A stretch of 36,328 nt of DNA from Clostridia bacterium (GTDB lineage Bacteria; Bacillota; Clostridia; Oscillospirales; Acutalibacteraceae): NCBI GenBank assembly GCA_017631955.1, contig JAGBSJ010000035.1:1-36328 (forward strand), written 5' to 3'. Positions 22,981-31,506 of this stretch are shown in pieces. Positions within the stretch are counted from its first letter, which is position 1; every line of letters begins with the position of its first letter. The position numbers were made by a program, and so were the translations under genes. A model generated the notes under the pieces. That model was not told where the DNA came from and searched no databases. It saw nothing but the letters and a program-made list of their open reading frames with translations.

Positions 22981-25587
22981 TTAGTTCTTTGCTTTGTCTA
23001 TTAACTCGTAGAGTAGTCCCATTGCTTCGATTGGGGTTAATGTGTTTATATCAACTGTGCGAAGGCGGTCCATAATGTATTCTCTAGAATTTGACTCAAA
23101 TGACATCTGAATTTCCGGCTCTTTTTCGTCAGGAATGTCAGTAACCATTTTAGGTTTCATTAAGTCGTTATCTTCGAGGGTTTTAAGAATTGCTTTTGCA
23201 CGTTTAATTACATTGTCAGGCACACCTGCAAGTTTGGCAACCTCAATACCATAAGAGCCATCTGCACCGCCACGAACAATTCTTCTTAAGAATGTAATGT
23301 CATCCCCGCGTTTTTTAACAGCGATATTATAATTCATTACACCATCAACTGTACCTTCAAGCTCTGACAATTCGTGATAATGGGTTGCGAATAGCGTTTT
23401 TGCACCGATTTTCTTTTTATCGGCAATATACTCAACTACTGAGCGGGCAATACTCATACCGTCAAAGGTTGAAGTACCACGACCGATTTCGTCAAGAATT
23501 ATAAGTGAATCTTTTGTTGCGAATTTAAGAATTTCTGCAACTTCATTCATTTCAACCATAAATGTTGACTGACCTGACGCCAAATCGTCAGATGCACCAA
23601 CACGAGTGAAAATACTATCAACAATGCCAATATCGGCTGACTTTGCAGGAACAAAACAACCCATTTGAGCCATAATTGTTATAATTGCAATTTGTCGCAT
23701 ATATGTGGATTTACCTGCCATATTAGGACCTGTAATTACTGCCATACGGTTATCACTACAATCAAGAATCGTATCATTAGGCACAAACATTGTGTGCTTT
23801 TGTAACGCTTCAACTACAGGGTGTCTGCCCTCATAAATACGGATTACGCCTTTATCGTTAATATCTTGACGAATGTAATTGTTTTTAAGTGAAACTGTTG
23901 CGAATGAACAGAGAACATCTAAAAGTGCTACTGCGTGGGCAGTTCTTTGAGTTCTTAAATACTCCCCTGCAATCTTTTTACGGATTGAGTTGAAAATCTC
24001 ATATTCAAGACCAACAATTCGCTCTTGTGCACCAAGAACTTTAGTTTCAAGCTCTTTAAGCTCTTCTGTAATATAACGCTCACAATTTGAAAGTGTTTGT
24101 TTACGAATATATGTATCAGGGACTAATTCCTTATAAGAATTAAGCACTTCAAAGTAATAACCGAATACTTTGTTATAACCGATTTTAAGTTTCTTGATAC
24201 CTGTTTTTTCTTGCTCGTCGGCTTCAAGTTTTGCAAGAATAGATTTACCACCATTTACAATATCGCGAAGCTCGTCAAGCTCTTTATTGAAACCATCTTT
24301 AATCATTCCGCCTTCACGGACTGAGAATGGTGCATCTTCTTTAATAGAAACCTTAATAAGTAAGCAGATATCTGCCAAAACATCAATTTCGTTATAAATA
24401 GATTTAAGCATATTGCTGTTTGCATTTTTAAGGTTTTCTTTGAGTTCAGGGAGATTCTGGAGCGTTGTGCAAAGAGAAAGCAGCTCTTTTGCATTCGCAG
24501 TGTTATATACGATACGAGTCATAAGACGCTCCATATCATAAACACTGATTAAAAGTTCAGTTTCACGCTCACGAAGCTCAGTATTTGCATAAAGCTCGTC
24601 CACCGCATTAAGACGTTTTGAAATCTCCGCACAATCATAAAGCGGACGTTCGATAAATGAACGAAGCATACGCTTACCCATCGCGGTTTTTGTTTTGTCA
24701 AGCACCCAAAGAAGTGAGCCCTTACGGTCTCTATCTCTCATAGTTTCTAAAAGTTCTAGGTTACGGATTGCAGAAATACCGAGATTCATAAATTTTGCAT
24801 CAGTATAGAAATTTACGCTCTTGATATTCTCTAAATCACGCTTTTGGGTTGCTTTAAGATATGTCAAAGATGCACCTAATGCACAAACTGCAGTATCACG
24901 CTGATTAAGTGAAATAGTTGTTAAATCGTTAGTATTAAAATGCTCTTTACAGAGTGCTTCGGCATTAGAAAATTCAAATTCTTCAATCAATAACTCAACA
25001 GACGCTTCAAGTTTTTTAGAAATGAAATCTTTAAGAGAGTTAAATGAAACAACCTCTTTATTAAGAATAATTTCAGTTGGGTTATAACGACCCATTTCGT
25101 TGATAACTCTCTGTTCAACATTTTCAGAAAATTCTGTTAAATTGACCTCGCCTGTTGAAATATCGATAAAGCACATACCAACATTACCATTAGTTGCACA
25201 AACAGATGCGAGATAATTATTCTTTGACTCGTCAAGCATTGAGCTTTCAATAACTGTACCCGGTGTAATAACGCGAATAACATCACGCTTTACAATACCT
25301 TTTGCAGCCGCCGGGTCTTCCATTTGTTCGCAGATTGCTACCTTGTAGCCCTTTGAAACGAGTTTTGCAATATAACCATCTGCACTATGGAATGGAACGC
25401 CACACATTGGTGCACGCTCTTCTTGACCGCAATCGCGACCTGTAAGCACAAGTTCAAGCTCTTTTGAGGCAGTTTTAGCATCATCAAAGAACATCTCGTA
25501 AAAGTCACCAAGTCGGAACATCAATATGGTGTCTTGATAATTTTCTTTTATTTGAAAGTATTGTTGCATCATTGGGGAAAGTGCCAT
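22981..25587 (-). CDS. mutS: DNA mismatch recognition ATPase MutS
   Basis: An 868-residue MutS1. The mismatch-contacting F-x-E is in FRLGDFYEMFF (about residue 30). Core and clamp domains fill the middle. The ATPase has Walker A GPNMAGKSTYMRQIA, Walker B LIILDEIGRGTSTFDG and the signature ASDDLASGQSTF. It binds mispaired DNA and recruits MutL. Ribosome binding site GAAGGAC. Upstream lies the three-hairpin repeat at 25621-25672, which separates it from the ymcA-like gene. Confidence 0.96.
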   Translation of the reverse strand: MALSPMMQQYFQIKENYQDTILMFRLGDFYEMFFDDAKTASKELELVLTGRDCGQEERAPMCGVPFHSADGYIAKLVSKGYKVAICEQMEDPAAAKGIVKRDVIRVITPGTVIESSMLDESKNNYLASVCATNGNVGMCFIDISTGEVNLTEFSENVEQRVINEMGRYNPTEIILNKEVVSFNSLKDFISKKLEASVELLIEEFEFSNAEALCKEHFNTNDLTTISLNQRDTAVCALGASLTYLKATQKRDLENIKSVNFYTDAKFMNLGISAIRNLELLETMRDRDRKGSLLWVLDKTKTAMGKRMLRSFIERPLYDCAEISKRLNAVDELYANTELRERETELLISVYDMERLMTRIVYNTANAKELLSLCTTLQNLPELKENLKNANSNMLKSIYNEIDVLADICLLIKVSIKEDAPFSVREGGMIKDGFNKELDELRDIVNGGKSILAKLEADEQEKTGIKKLKIGYNKVFGYYFEVLNSYKELVPDTYIRKQTLSNCERYITEELKELETKVLGAQERIVGLEYEIFNSIRKKIAGEYLRTQRTAHAVALLDVLCSFATVSLKNNYIRQDINDKGVIRIYEGRHPVVEALQKHTMFVPNDTILDCSDNRMAVITGPNMAGKSTYMRQIAIITIMAQMGCFVPAKSADIGIVDSIFTRVGASDDLASGQSTFMVEMNEVAEILKFATKDSLIILDEIGRGTSTFDGMSIARSVVEYIADKKKIGAKTLFATHYHELSELEGTVDGVMNYNIAVKKRGDDITFLRRIVRGGADGSYGIEVAKLAGVPDNVIKRAKAILKTLEDNDLMKPKMVTDIPDEKEPEIQMSFESNSREYIMDRLRTVDINTLTPIEAMGLLYELIDKAKN

Positions 25588-25620
25588 ATTTTTAGTCCTT
25601 CTTAGTTAATAGATTTTTTT

Positions 25621-25672
25621 AGGGTAATACCCCTCAGTCACCTTTCGGTGACAGCTCCCCTTTCAGGGGAGC
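25621..25672. repeat. Three-hairpin dispersed-type (REP-like) repeat
   Basis: In 52 nt there are three adjacent small hairpins: AGGG-TAATA-CCCCT (25621-25634), GTCACC-TTTC-GGTGAC (25637-25652) and GCTCCCC-TTTCA-GGGGAGC (25654-25672). I have seen near-identical CAGTCACC...GGTGACAGCTCCCC units scattered in gut Clostridia, but their copy number here cannot be judged from one copy. It lies between the ymcA-like gene and mutS in a shared transcript. Confidence 0.7.
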
Positions 25673-25691
25673 CGAGTTACATCTTTTTGTA

Positions 25692-26120
25692 TTAGTGGTT
25701 GCAGCCTTCGTCGCCGCAATCACAGTGGCAACCTGAGCAGTCGCCGCCGCACTGATGTGCAGTTGGGTCACAAGTGTCAGGGTCATCACCATTTACACAC
25801 ATAGCAAGAATACCTGTAAGGAAGTTCATAAGGTCATCAATATCTTTTCTTGCCATTTCGTAGTTGCGCATATTTTCATTCATCATAATTTCTGTGTAAA
25901 CGCCACGGAATTCTTCGTCATATGCTTTCATTTTTTCTTCATTTGGCTCTTCTTTTGATGCTTCATGCTGGTATGAAACCTGAATAAGCTGAATTTTGCT
26001 CATAAGTTCGTTAAGAGCAGTATCTTTTTCGTTTGCTTCGATTGCTTTCTGCATTGCAAGGTATCTTTCATCCTGCTGAATTGCTTTACCAAGCTCTCTT
26101 GTAAGTTTTTCAAGTGACAT
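25692..26120 (-). CDS. YlbF/YmcA (Ric) family protein with Cys-rich tail
   Basis: A 142-residue, almost fully helical protein with the YlbF/YmcA pattern (EKLTRELGKAIQQDERYLAM ... NELMSKIQLIQVSYQ). The C-terminal 35 residues carry eight cysteines (108, 117, 124, 128, 131, 133, 135, 140). In Bacillus, YmcA (RicA), YlbF (RicF) and YaaT (RicT) form an Fe-S-carrying complex that governs RNase Y-dependent mRNA maturation and development. The position directly between miaB and mutS is that of Bacillus ymcA, favouring RicA; the Cys-rich tail is more like RicF. Which of the two it is cannot be settled here. Confidence 0.82.
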   Translation of the reverse strand: MSLEKLTRELGKAIQQDERYLAMQKAIEANEKDTALNELMSKIQLIQVSYQHEASKEEPNEEKMKAYDEEFRGVYTEIMMNENMRNYEMARKDIDDLMNFLTGILAMCVNGDDPDTCDPTAHQCGGDCSGCHCDCGDEGCNH

Positions 26121-26160
26121 TGTTTTGTACTCCTTTATTTTTACATATTTTTTGACTTAT

Positions 26161-27573
26161 TTATTGGGCTAATTCTCCACGAACTAACCAATTTAACGGC
26201 TCTGTTACTTTTACATAACAGAATTTGCCGATTAAATCTTCATTTTCTGACGGAAATTCGATAATCACATTACCATCAGTACGGCCTGCTAAATAGCCGT
26301 TGAGTGTTTTGCTTTTACCCTCACAAAGTACGCGATAAGTTTTGCCTTGCATATTTGCACTATGTGTACTTGCTATTTCTTCTTGTAAGTTGCAAAGCTC
26401 CTTAAACCATTTATTCTTTTCTTCGTAAGACACAGGGTCTGGCATTTCTGCCGCTTTTGTGCCTTTTCTTGATGAGAAAATGAATGTAAAAAGTGATGTG
26501 TACCCTACCTCTTTTACAAGAGATAATGTATCGCAAAACTCCTCATAAGTTTCACCAGGGAAGCCAACGATTATATCACTTGTAAGTGAAAGTCCCTCGA
26601 TTTTCTCTTTAGCATAATTTATAAGTTCAAGGTATTTTTCACGGGTATAACGACGATTCATTTCTTTAAGGACTCTATTATTACCTGACTGCACTGGAAG
26701 ATGAATGTGTTTTGACGCCTTTTCGCATTCTGCGATTGTGTCAATAAGCTCTTTTGTGCAATCTTTAGGATGGGAAGTCATAAAACGGATAGTAAAATCG
26801 CCATCTATCGCGTTGAGTTGACGAATAAGTTTTGAGAAGTTAATGTCTTCATCTAACCCTTTACCGTATGAGTTAACATTCTGACCTAAGAGCGTAATAT
26901 CTTTGTAACCTTCAGCAACTATCTGCTTAAATTCTGCGATAATATCTGCTGATTTTCGGCTACGCTCACGACCTCTTACATAAGGAACCACACAATAAGT
27001 GCAGAAATTATCGCAACCGTACATAATTGGCAACCACGCTTTTGCAGAGTTATCACGGACTGCAGGAATACCCTCGGCAACCTCGTTGGTTTCAGTCATA
27101 TCTGCGAAAAATCTTTTACCGCGTGTTAAGTATGATTTGAAGATTTCAGGCACTTTATATTGATTATGTGTACCGAAAACGATATCAACAAACGGATAAC
27201 TCTTATGGAGTTTTTCGCGGATGTGAGTTTGTTGCATCATACAACCGCAAAGTGCAATTATAAGTTCAGGGTTTGATTGTTTTAATTTTTTAATTGCGCC
27301 AACATTACCGAAAACACGGTCTTCCGCGTGTTCACGGATTGCACAAGTATTATAAAGAATTAAATCTGCTTCTTCTTTTTCTTCTGTCATAGTGTAACCC
27401 ATCTGTACGAGTTGACCTTTAATGCGCTCACTATCGGCAACATTACCTTGGCAACCGTATGTATGTACAAAAGCTTTAGGAGTTTTGCCGTGACGAATAA
27501 GAAGAAGTTCACTAACTTCATCTGCTATATTCTTTTGTAATTCGATTTGTTCTGTACTTACAAAATTTGTCAA
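26161..27573 (-). CDS. miaB: tRNA-2-methylthio-N6-dimethylallyladenosine synthase
   Basis: A 470-residue radical-SAM methylthiotransferase that converts i6A37 made by MiaA into ms2i6A37. N-terminal MTTase domain with three cluster cysteines (TYGCQGN, YNTCAIREHAE, LCGCMMQ). The radical-SAM CxxxCxxC is in GCDNFCTYCVVPYVRGRE, and a C-terminal TRAM domain is at about 405-470. An N-terminal extension of about 35 residues precedes the MTTase domain, as in many Clostridia. Start is TTG, with AAAGGAAG upstream, 2 nt after the lipase-like stop codon. Confidence 0.95.
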   Translation of the reverse strand: MTNFVSTEQIELQKNIADEVSELLLIRHGKTPKAFVHTYGCQGNVADSERIKGQLVQMGYTMTEEKEEADLILYNTCAIREHAEDRVFGNVGAIKKLKQSNPELIIALCGCMMQQTHIREKLHKSYPFVDIVFGTHNQYKVPEIFKSYLTRGKRFFADMTETNEVAEGIPAVRDNSAKAWLPIMYGCDNFCTYCVVPYVRGRERSRKSADIIAEFKQIVAEGYKDITLLGQNVNSYGKGLDEDINFSKLIRQLNAIDGDFTIRFMTSHPKDCTKELIDTIAECEKASKHIHLPVQSGNNRVLKEMNRRYTREKYLELINYAKEKIEGLSLTSDIIVGFPGETYEEFCDTLSLVKEVGYTSLFTFIFSSRKGTKAAEMPDPVSYEEKNKWFKELCNLQEEIASTHSANMQGKTYRVLCEGKSKTLNGYLAGRTDGNVIIEFPSENEDLIGKFCYVKVTEPLNWLVRGELAQ

Positions 27574-27575
27574 TT

Positions 27576-28520
27576 TTATGCTTCCTTTGTATAAATAGAT
27601 AATAAGAATTTAAGGACATCGTTGAACACAACATCGTTATCTGTTTCGTTAAGAATTTCGTGGCGCATACCTGGGTAAAGTATTGTTGTTGGGTCAATTC
27701 CTGCACCTGCAAGTGAATCAGCTACCGCTAACACACCTTTACCGTTCATACCAACAGGGTCATTAGCACCTGAAATAATCATAACTGGTAACTCTTTTGG
27801 CATTCTGAAGCACCAAGCTGAATCACAAGCTTCGCGCATAATGTTATAAATATCACGATACCCTGCAAGTGTGTATGTAAAACCGCAAAGTTCGTCATTT
27901 GAATAAGCAAGACGATTGTCTGCATTTTCTGAAAGCCAAGCGAGAGCGCTTTCTTCTTTCTTTGGTGACATTGCAGAAAATCCTTTATTCATAATTTCTG
28001 CAACTTTATCGACTCTTCTCATAACACCATATTTGTTAACGAGCATGTCTATAAGGTCAACACCTGCATTGATAATATCAGGCATATCACCTGTACCGCA
28101 AAGAATTACACCGTCAAGCTCGAAGCCAAAATGAGTAGCGTAAATTCTTGCACAGAATGAACCCATTGAATGACCAAAAAGGAAATATGGAATATCAGGA
28201 TTTCTCTTTTTCATAATTTTTGTGAGAATGTGCATATCGTCAATAAGACGCTTATCGCCATTTTCTTCACCCATAAAACCGATTTCAGCACGACTTTCAA
28301 TGCTTTTGCCGTGACCTAAATGGTCGTTGCCGCAAACAACAAATCCGTTAGCTGCTAAAAACTTTGCAAATGCATCATAACGAGCAATATGCTCAGCCAT
28401 ACCGTGAGCGAGTTGAACTATTCCAATAGGTGTTAATTCGTCGTCTTCCCATATAAGAGTTCTGATTTTATTAACTCCATTTGATGAGTTGAAATATGCT
28501 TCTTTTCTAACCAATGCCAT
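27576..28520 (-). CDS. Alpha/beta hydrolase of the lysophospholipase/monoacylglycerol lipase type
   Basis: A 314-residue serine hydrolase. The oxyanion-side motif is LAHGMAEHIARYD, followed by GNDHLGHGKS and the nucleophile elbow GHSMGSFCAR; the catalytic Asp is in SGANDPVG and His in GMRHEILNE. The family (PldB/MGL) removes acyl chains from lysophospholipids or monoglycerides. The start is set at the ATG after GGAGGG; an in-frame ATG 42 nt earlier has no ribosome binding site. First gene after the promoter at 28574-28602, so it may lead the whole miaB - HAD array. Confidence 0.9.
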   Translation of the reverse strand: MALVRKEAYFNSSNGVNKIRTLIWEDDELTPIGIVQLAHGMAEHIARYDAFAKFLAANGFVVCGNDHLGHGKSIESRAEIGFMGEENGDKRLIDDMHILTKIMKKRNPDIPYFLFGHSMGSFCARIYATHFGFELDGVILCGTGDMPDIINAGVDLIDMLVNKYGVMRRVDKVAEIMNKGFSAMSPKKEESALAWLSENADNRLAYSNDELCGFTYTLAGYRDIYNIMREACDSAWCFRMPKELPVMIISGANDPVGMNGKGVLAVADSLAGAGIDPTTILYPGMRHEILNETDNDVVFNDVLKFLLSIYTKEA

Positions 28521-28573
28521 AAAAATTCCCTCCAAAATGCATATTTGCGCATAATAACGCATAATATCAATTT

Positions 28574-28602
28574 ATTATACTACAAAACACTGTTTTTGTC
28601 AT
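28574..28602 (-). promoter_or_regulatory. Promoter of the lipase-like gene and possibly the miaB - mutS array
   Basis: ATGACA - 17 nt - TATAAT on the minus strand, about 50 nt ahead of the lipase-like start. The remainder of the 28521-28824 gap is A+T-rich; apart from this and the divergent promoter at 28768-28796 I see no structured element in it. Confidence 0.62.
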
Positions 28603-28767
28603 TAAAAATCTATAAAATTTTCAAAAAAATAATTTTTGTTAAGATTGCTATTATGAATAAATTCCTTTCGTTATTTTTTATATATTATAGTTATATAAAT
28701 TGGTTAAAACGACCAAAAACGCGGGGTTTCAAGTAGATTTTGCCTGCATTTTCAGTAGTTTTGAAAT

Positions 28768-28796
28768 TTGCAAAGAAATATCATTTATGATAAAAT
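28768..28796 (+). promoter_or_regulatory. Putative promoter of the SCP2 gene
   Basis: TTGCAA - 17 nt - TAAAAT on the plus strand, about 28 nt before the start codon; the ribosome binding site is AGGAGTG. Confidence 0.45.
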
Positions 28797-28824
28797 TATA
28801 AAAAAATTTTAGGAGTGAAAAATA

Positions 28825-29148
28825 ATGACATACGAGCAGGTTGTAGCTAAAGTTAAGGCAAAATTTGCAGATGTAGATGCAAGTGCTATTGACGGCGTAG
28901 TTGCTTTACAGATTAACCTTGAAGGCAAAAATGTAAATGGTATTTTCTACATTGAAGTTAAAGACCACAACGTTAATGTTGAGCCATATGAGTACTACGA
29001 CAGACACGCTATTGTAACAGTTAACCCAACAAATCTTATGAAGCTTGTTGAAGGTAAGCTTGACCCTATTGAAGCATACAACAAGGGCAAAGTAGTTATT
29101 GATGGCGATGCTGGTGCAGTGCTTACAGTAATTAATCTTGTAAAATAA
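28825..29148 (+). CDS. SCP2 sterol-carrier-like domain protein
   Basis: A 107-residue single-domain SCP2 protein. It begins MTYEQVVAKVKAKFADVD and has the family strands (ALQINLEGKNVNGIFYIEV), the AIVTVNPTNLMKLVEGKLDP stretch and the closing GDAGAVLTVINLV. SCP2 domains bind hydrophobic ligands such as acyl-CoA or lipids; bacterial stand-alone members have no firmly known role. Monocistronic with its own promoter and terminator (29167-29201). Confidence 0.9.
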   Translation: MTYEQVVAKVKAKFADVDASAIDGVVALQINLEGKNVNGIFYIEVKDHNVNVEPYEYYDRHAIVTVNPTNLMKLVEGKLDPIEAYNKGKVVIDGDAGAVLTVINLVK

Positions 29149-29166
29149 GATTTATAGTCAAAGTAA

Positions 29167-29201
29167 AAAGAACAACTCAATTTGAGTTGTTCTTTTTTTT
29201 T
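29167..29201 (+). terminator. Intrinsic terminator of the SCP2 gene
   Basis: A long stem, AAAGAACAACTC with GAGTTGTTCTTT around a short A/T loop, followed by a run of T, 18 nt after the stop codon. Confidence 0.88.
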
Positions 29202-29222
29202 GCTTTACTTTTTATGTATCTA

Positions 29223-29231
29223 TGGTATAAT
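29223..29231 (+). promoter_or_regulatory. Extended -10 promoter of the Gfo/Idh/MocA gene
   Basis: TGG-TATAAT (extended -10 TGn motif) 38 nt before the start codon. A -35 box is poor (CTTTAC at 17 nt), which is usual for extended -10 promoters. Confidence 0.5.
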
Positions 29232-29268
29232 TCACTTGAGAAATACTCTTTGTTGCGAGATGATATTT

Positions 29269-30567
29269 ATGTCAAAACCAATTACTGCTATTATTGTTGG
29301 TGCAGGTCACAGAGCTCTTATATACGCTGAACTTGCAATTACAAATCCTGAACTTCTTAAAATTGTTGGTGTAGCAGACCCTAATCCTGTAAGACGCGAA
29401 ATATGCATGAAAAAGTTCGGATTTTCTGAAGATATGTGCTTTAACTCTGCACAAGAATTAGCCAAAAAAGGTAAACTTGCAGATACAATTATCAACGGAA
29501 CTATGGACCATCAGCATCTTGAAACATCTATCCCCCTTTTAGATACCGGTTATGATATGCTTTTAGAAAAGCCGTTTGCACCTAATGAAGAAGAAATGCG
29601 CGAAATTGTAGCGTGTGCTAGAAAGAACAACTCAAAAGTTATGATTTGCCATGTACTTCGTTACACTCCTTTCTATTATGCTATTAAAGAGCGTTTAGTA
29701 AAAGGCGAAATCGGCGAAATTATGAATATTCAAACACTTGAGCACGTTAGTTACCATCATCTTTCAACTTCTTATGTACGCGGTAAATGGGCGAATAGCA
29801 AAGAATGTCATACATCAATGCTTCTTGCTAAATGTTGCCACGACATTGACATTATGATGTGGATGATGAGCGATACAAAACCAACGCACATTTCAAGCTT
29901 TGGCGGTAAATATCAGTTTAAGCCCGAAAATGCACCTAAAAATGCAGGTGAAAGATGCCTTGTAGATTGTCCACTTGTTGAAGATTGCAGATATTCTGCA
30001 AAGCGTCTTTATATTGACCAGCCAGACCGTTGGGCATTCTATATATGGGACAAGCTCGAACACATAGAAAATCCAACTATTGAAGATAAAATCAATCTTC
30101 TTAAAGGTGACTCTCCTTACGGAAAATGTATTTATAAGTGCGACAACGATGTAGTTGACCATCAATCTGTACTTGTAAATTTTGCAAACGGAGCAACAGG
30201 CACACATAATATGGTTGGTGGCTCTTCAATGTCTCTTCGCAGAATACATATTGTCGGTACTTTAGGCGAGATTTATGGTAACTTTGAAGAAGCAAAGTTC
30301 TATGTTTCAAAAATCCACCCTACAAAGACCGATGAGAAAATTGTTGAAGAAGTTGATTTGCGGCTCACAGGCGATATGGTTGGTGCTTATGGTGGACACG
30401 GCGGTGGCGATGAGCGTCTTGCAGAGGATTTTGTTTCATTTGTACGCGGAGAAAAACCAAGTCTTGCATGTACTTCAATTTTTGATTCAGTTGCAGGTCA
30501 TTTGTGCGTGTACCTTGCGGACAAATCAAGAGAAAACGGAGGTATGCCACAGGAAGTAATATTATAA
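29269..30567 (+). CDS. Gfo/Idh/MocA-family NAD(P)-dependent oxidoreductase
   Basis: A 432-residue dehydrogenase of the glucose-fructose oxidoreductase/inositol dehydrogenase family. N-terminal Rossmann fold with VGAGHRALIYAELA (about residues 8-21), MLLEKPFAPNEEE with the EKP lysine, and the histidine helix KCCHDIDIMMWM. The C-terminal domain has a cysteine group (GERCLVDCPLVEDC) and the late GGHGGGDERL. The substrate is probably a sugar or cyclitol but cannot be named. The true start is MSKPITAIIVGAG; the frame open 87 nt further upstream lies over the promoter. Its last 12 codons are duplicated at 32427-32462. Confidence 0.88.
   Translation: MSKPITAIIVGAGHRALIYAELAITNPELLKIVGVADPNPVRREICMKKFGFSEDMCFNSAQELAKKGKLADTIINGTMDHQHLETSIPLLDTGYDMLLEKPFAPNEEEMREIVACARKNNSKVMICHVLRYTPFYYAIKERLVKGEIGEIMNIQTLEHVSYHHLSTSYVRGKWANSKECHTSMLLAKCCHDIDIMMWMMSDTKPTHISSFGGKYQFKPENAPKNAGERCLVDCPLVEDCRYSAKRLYIDQPDRWAFYIWDKLEHIENPTIEDKINLLKGDSPYGKCIYKCDNDVVDHQSVLVNFANGATGTHNMVGGSSMSLRRIHIVGTLGEIYGNFEEAKFYVSKIHPTKTDEKIVEEVDLRLTGDMVGAYGGHGGGDERLAEDFVSFVRGEKPSLACTSIFDSVAGHLCVYLADKSRENGGMPQEVIL
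30532..30567 (+). repeat. Left copy of 36-bp direct repeat (3' end of the oxidoreductase gene)
   Basis: Twelve codons including the stop, reading ENGGMPQEVIL. The identical stretch recurs at 32427-32462 with one mismatch (A30540 against C32435), a synonymous third-position change. The two copies bound a 1.9-kb insert. Confidence 0.9.
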
Positions 30568-30582
30568 TTTAATATAAATAGT

Positions 30583-30622
30583 AACAGCAGAACTGAAAAA
30601 ATCAGTTCTGCTGTTATTTTTT
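30583..30622 (+). terminator. Intrinsic terminator after the oxidoreductase gene
   Basis: Perfect 14-bp stem AACAGCAGAACTGA with its complement around five A, followed by ATTTTTTT on the plus strand. Confidence 0.88.
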
Positions 30623-30691
30623 TACTATTACATTTTAGATGATAGATTTTTATAGTAAACTTATAAAATCATATACCACTAACTATTCTTA

Positions 30692-31492
30692 CTATTGATA
30701 CAATTCTTTTAATCGAATTATTTCTTCTTTTGTTAATATATCATTGTTTTCCAAATATTCAATTACTTCATCAATAAACTCTGACTTTTGAGCATTATCA
30801 TTATCTGACACAAGGTTCAAAGTAGCAAATATAAAATGTGAAGCATTGGGATTTGAAGACATCTTTTTTATTTCCTTTATGCTTTCATCATAACTTCCAT
30901 TATCGAATAAAGCATATGCATAAAAACTCCAGCTTGTAATCATATATGCATTTTTCAAATCTCCTGATTGATATTCATTTTTTATTAATTCCTGATAAAA
31001 ATCACTTTCAATAACCTCTTTTGTCTTTGTAAGTGACCAATTCTTTTCTTCCTTCTCATCAAGAGTATAATATATTGTACTCAATGCTGATGCAACTTCA
31101 TTTAGATTGTTTCCATTAAGATTATCATCAATGTATTTATCTGCTTCTTCAATTTTGTCATTTGTTACGAGATATAAAATATAAAAATAATCTAATTGAG
31201 TATATGTGGATATCTCTAAAGTTTCCTGATTATAATCATCTCTAATTTCAAAAGCATCTTCAAACAACGGCTTCAATTCATCATAATTGTTTCCAAAATG
31301 AGAATATGCTTGAAGTGTGTGATTTAAAATCTGCTCTGATTTTGTGATTTTATAAATAGTTATGTAAAAATTTTGATACTTACCACTTATGTCTTCTTCA
31401 TTAAGATGAAGTAACGGTGTTTTTATTAAAACCACAACAACTGTTAATAAGACAATAAATAATACAACAGCAGATATCAACTTTTTTTTCAT
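30692..31492 (-). CDS. Unrecognised membrane-anchored helical-repeat protein
   Basis: I do not recognise this 266-residue protein. It has a short basic start (MKKK) and one hydrophobic helix (about residues 4-24) that anchors it or acts as a signal peptide. No lipobox cysteine is present. The rest is acidic and helical, with Tyr/Leu-spaced helices (IYKITKSEQILNHTLQAYSHF; YMITSWSFYAYALFDNGSYDESI) that look like degenerate TPR units. It is rich in Asn, Asp, Glu and Ile, and more A+T-biased than neighbouring genes. It follows the exported protein gene by 14 nt and lies in the 1.9-kb insert bounded by direct repeats. Function unknown; a scaffold or binding role is only a guess. Confidence 0.75.
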   Translation of the reverse strand: MKKKLISAVVLFIVLLTVVVVLIKTPLLHLNEEDISGKYQNFYITIYKITKSEQILNHTLQAYSHFGNNYDELKPLFEDAFEIRDDYNQETLEISTYTQLDYFYILYLVTNDKIEEADKYIDDNLNGNNLNEVASALSTIYYTLDEKEEKNWSLTKTKEVIESDFYQELIKNEYQSGDLKNAYMITSWSFYAYALFDNGSYDESIKEIKKMSSNPNASHFIFATLNLVSDNDNAQKSEFIDEVIEYLENNDILTKEEIIRLKELYQ

Positions 31493-31506
31493 AATAAAAT
31501 CCTTTC

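Noticed and set aside
28545-28736. 63-residue open frame on the plus strand upstream of the SCP2 gene
   Set aside because: Very A+T-rich, Ile/Lys/Phe composition, no ribosome binding site, and it covers the lipase promoter.
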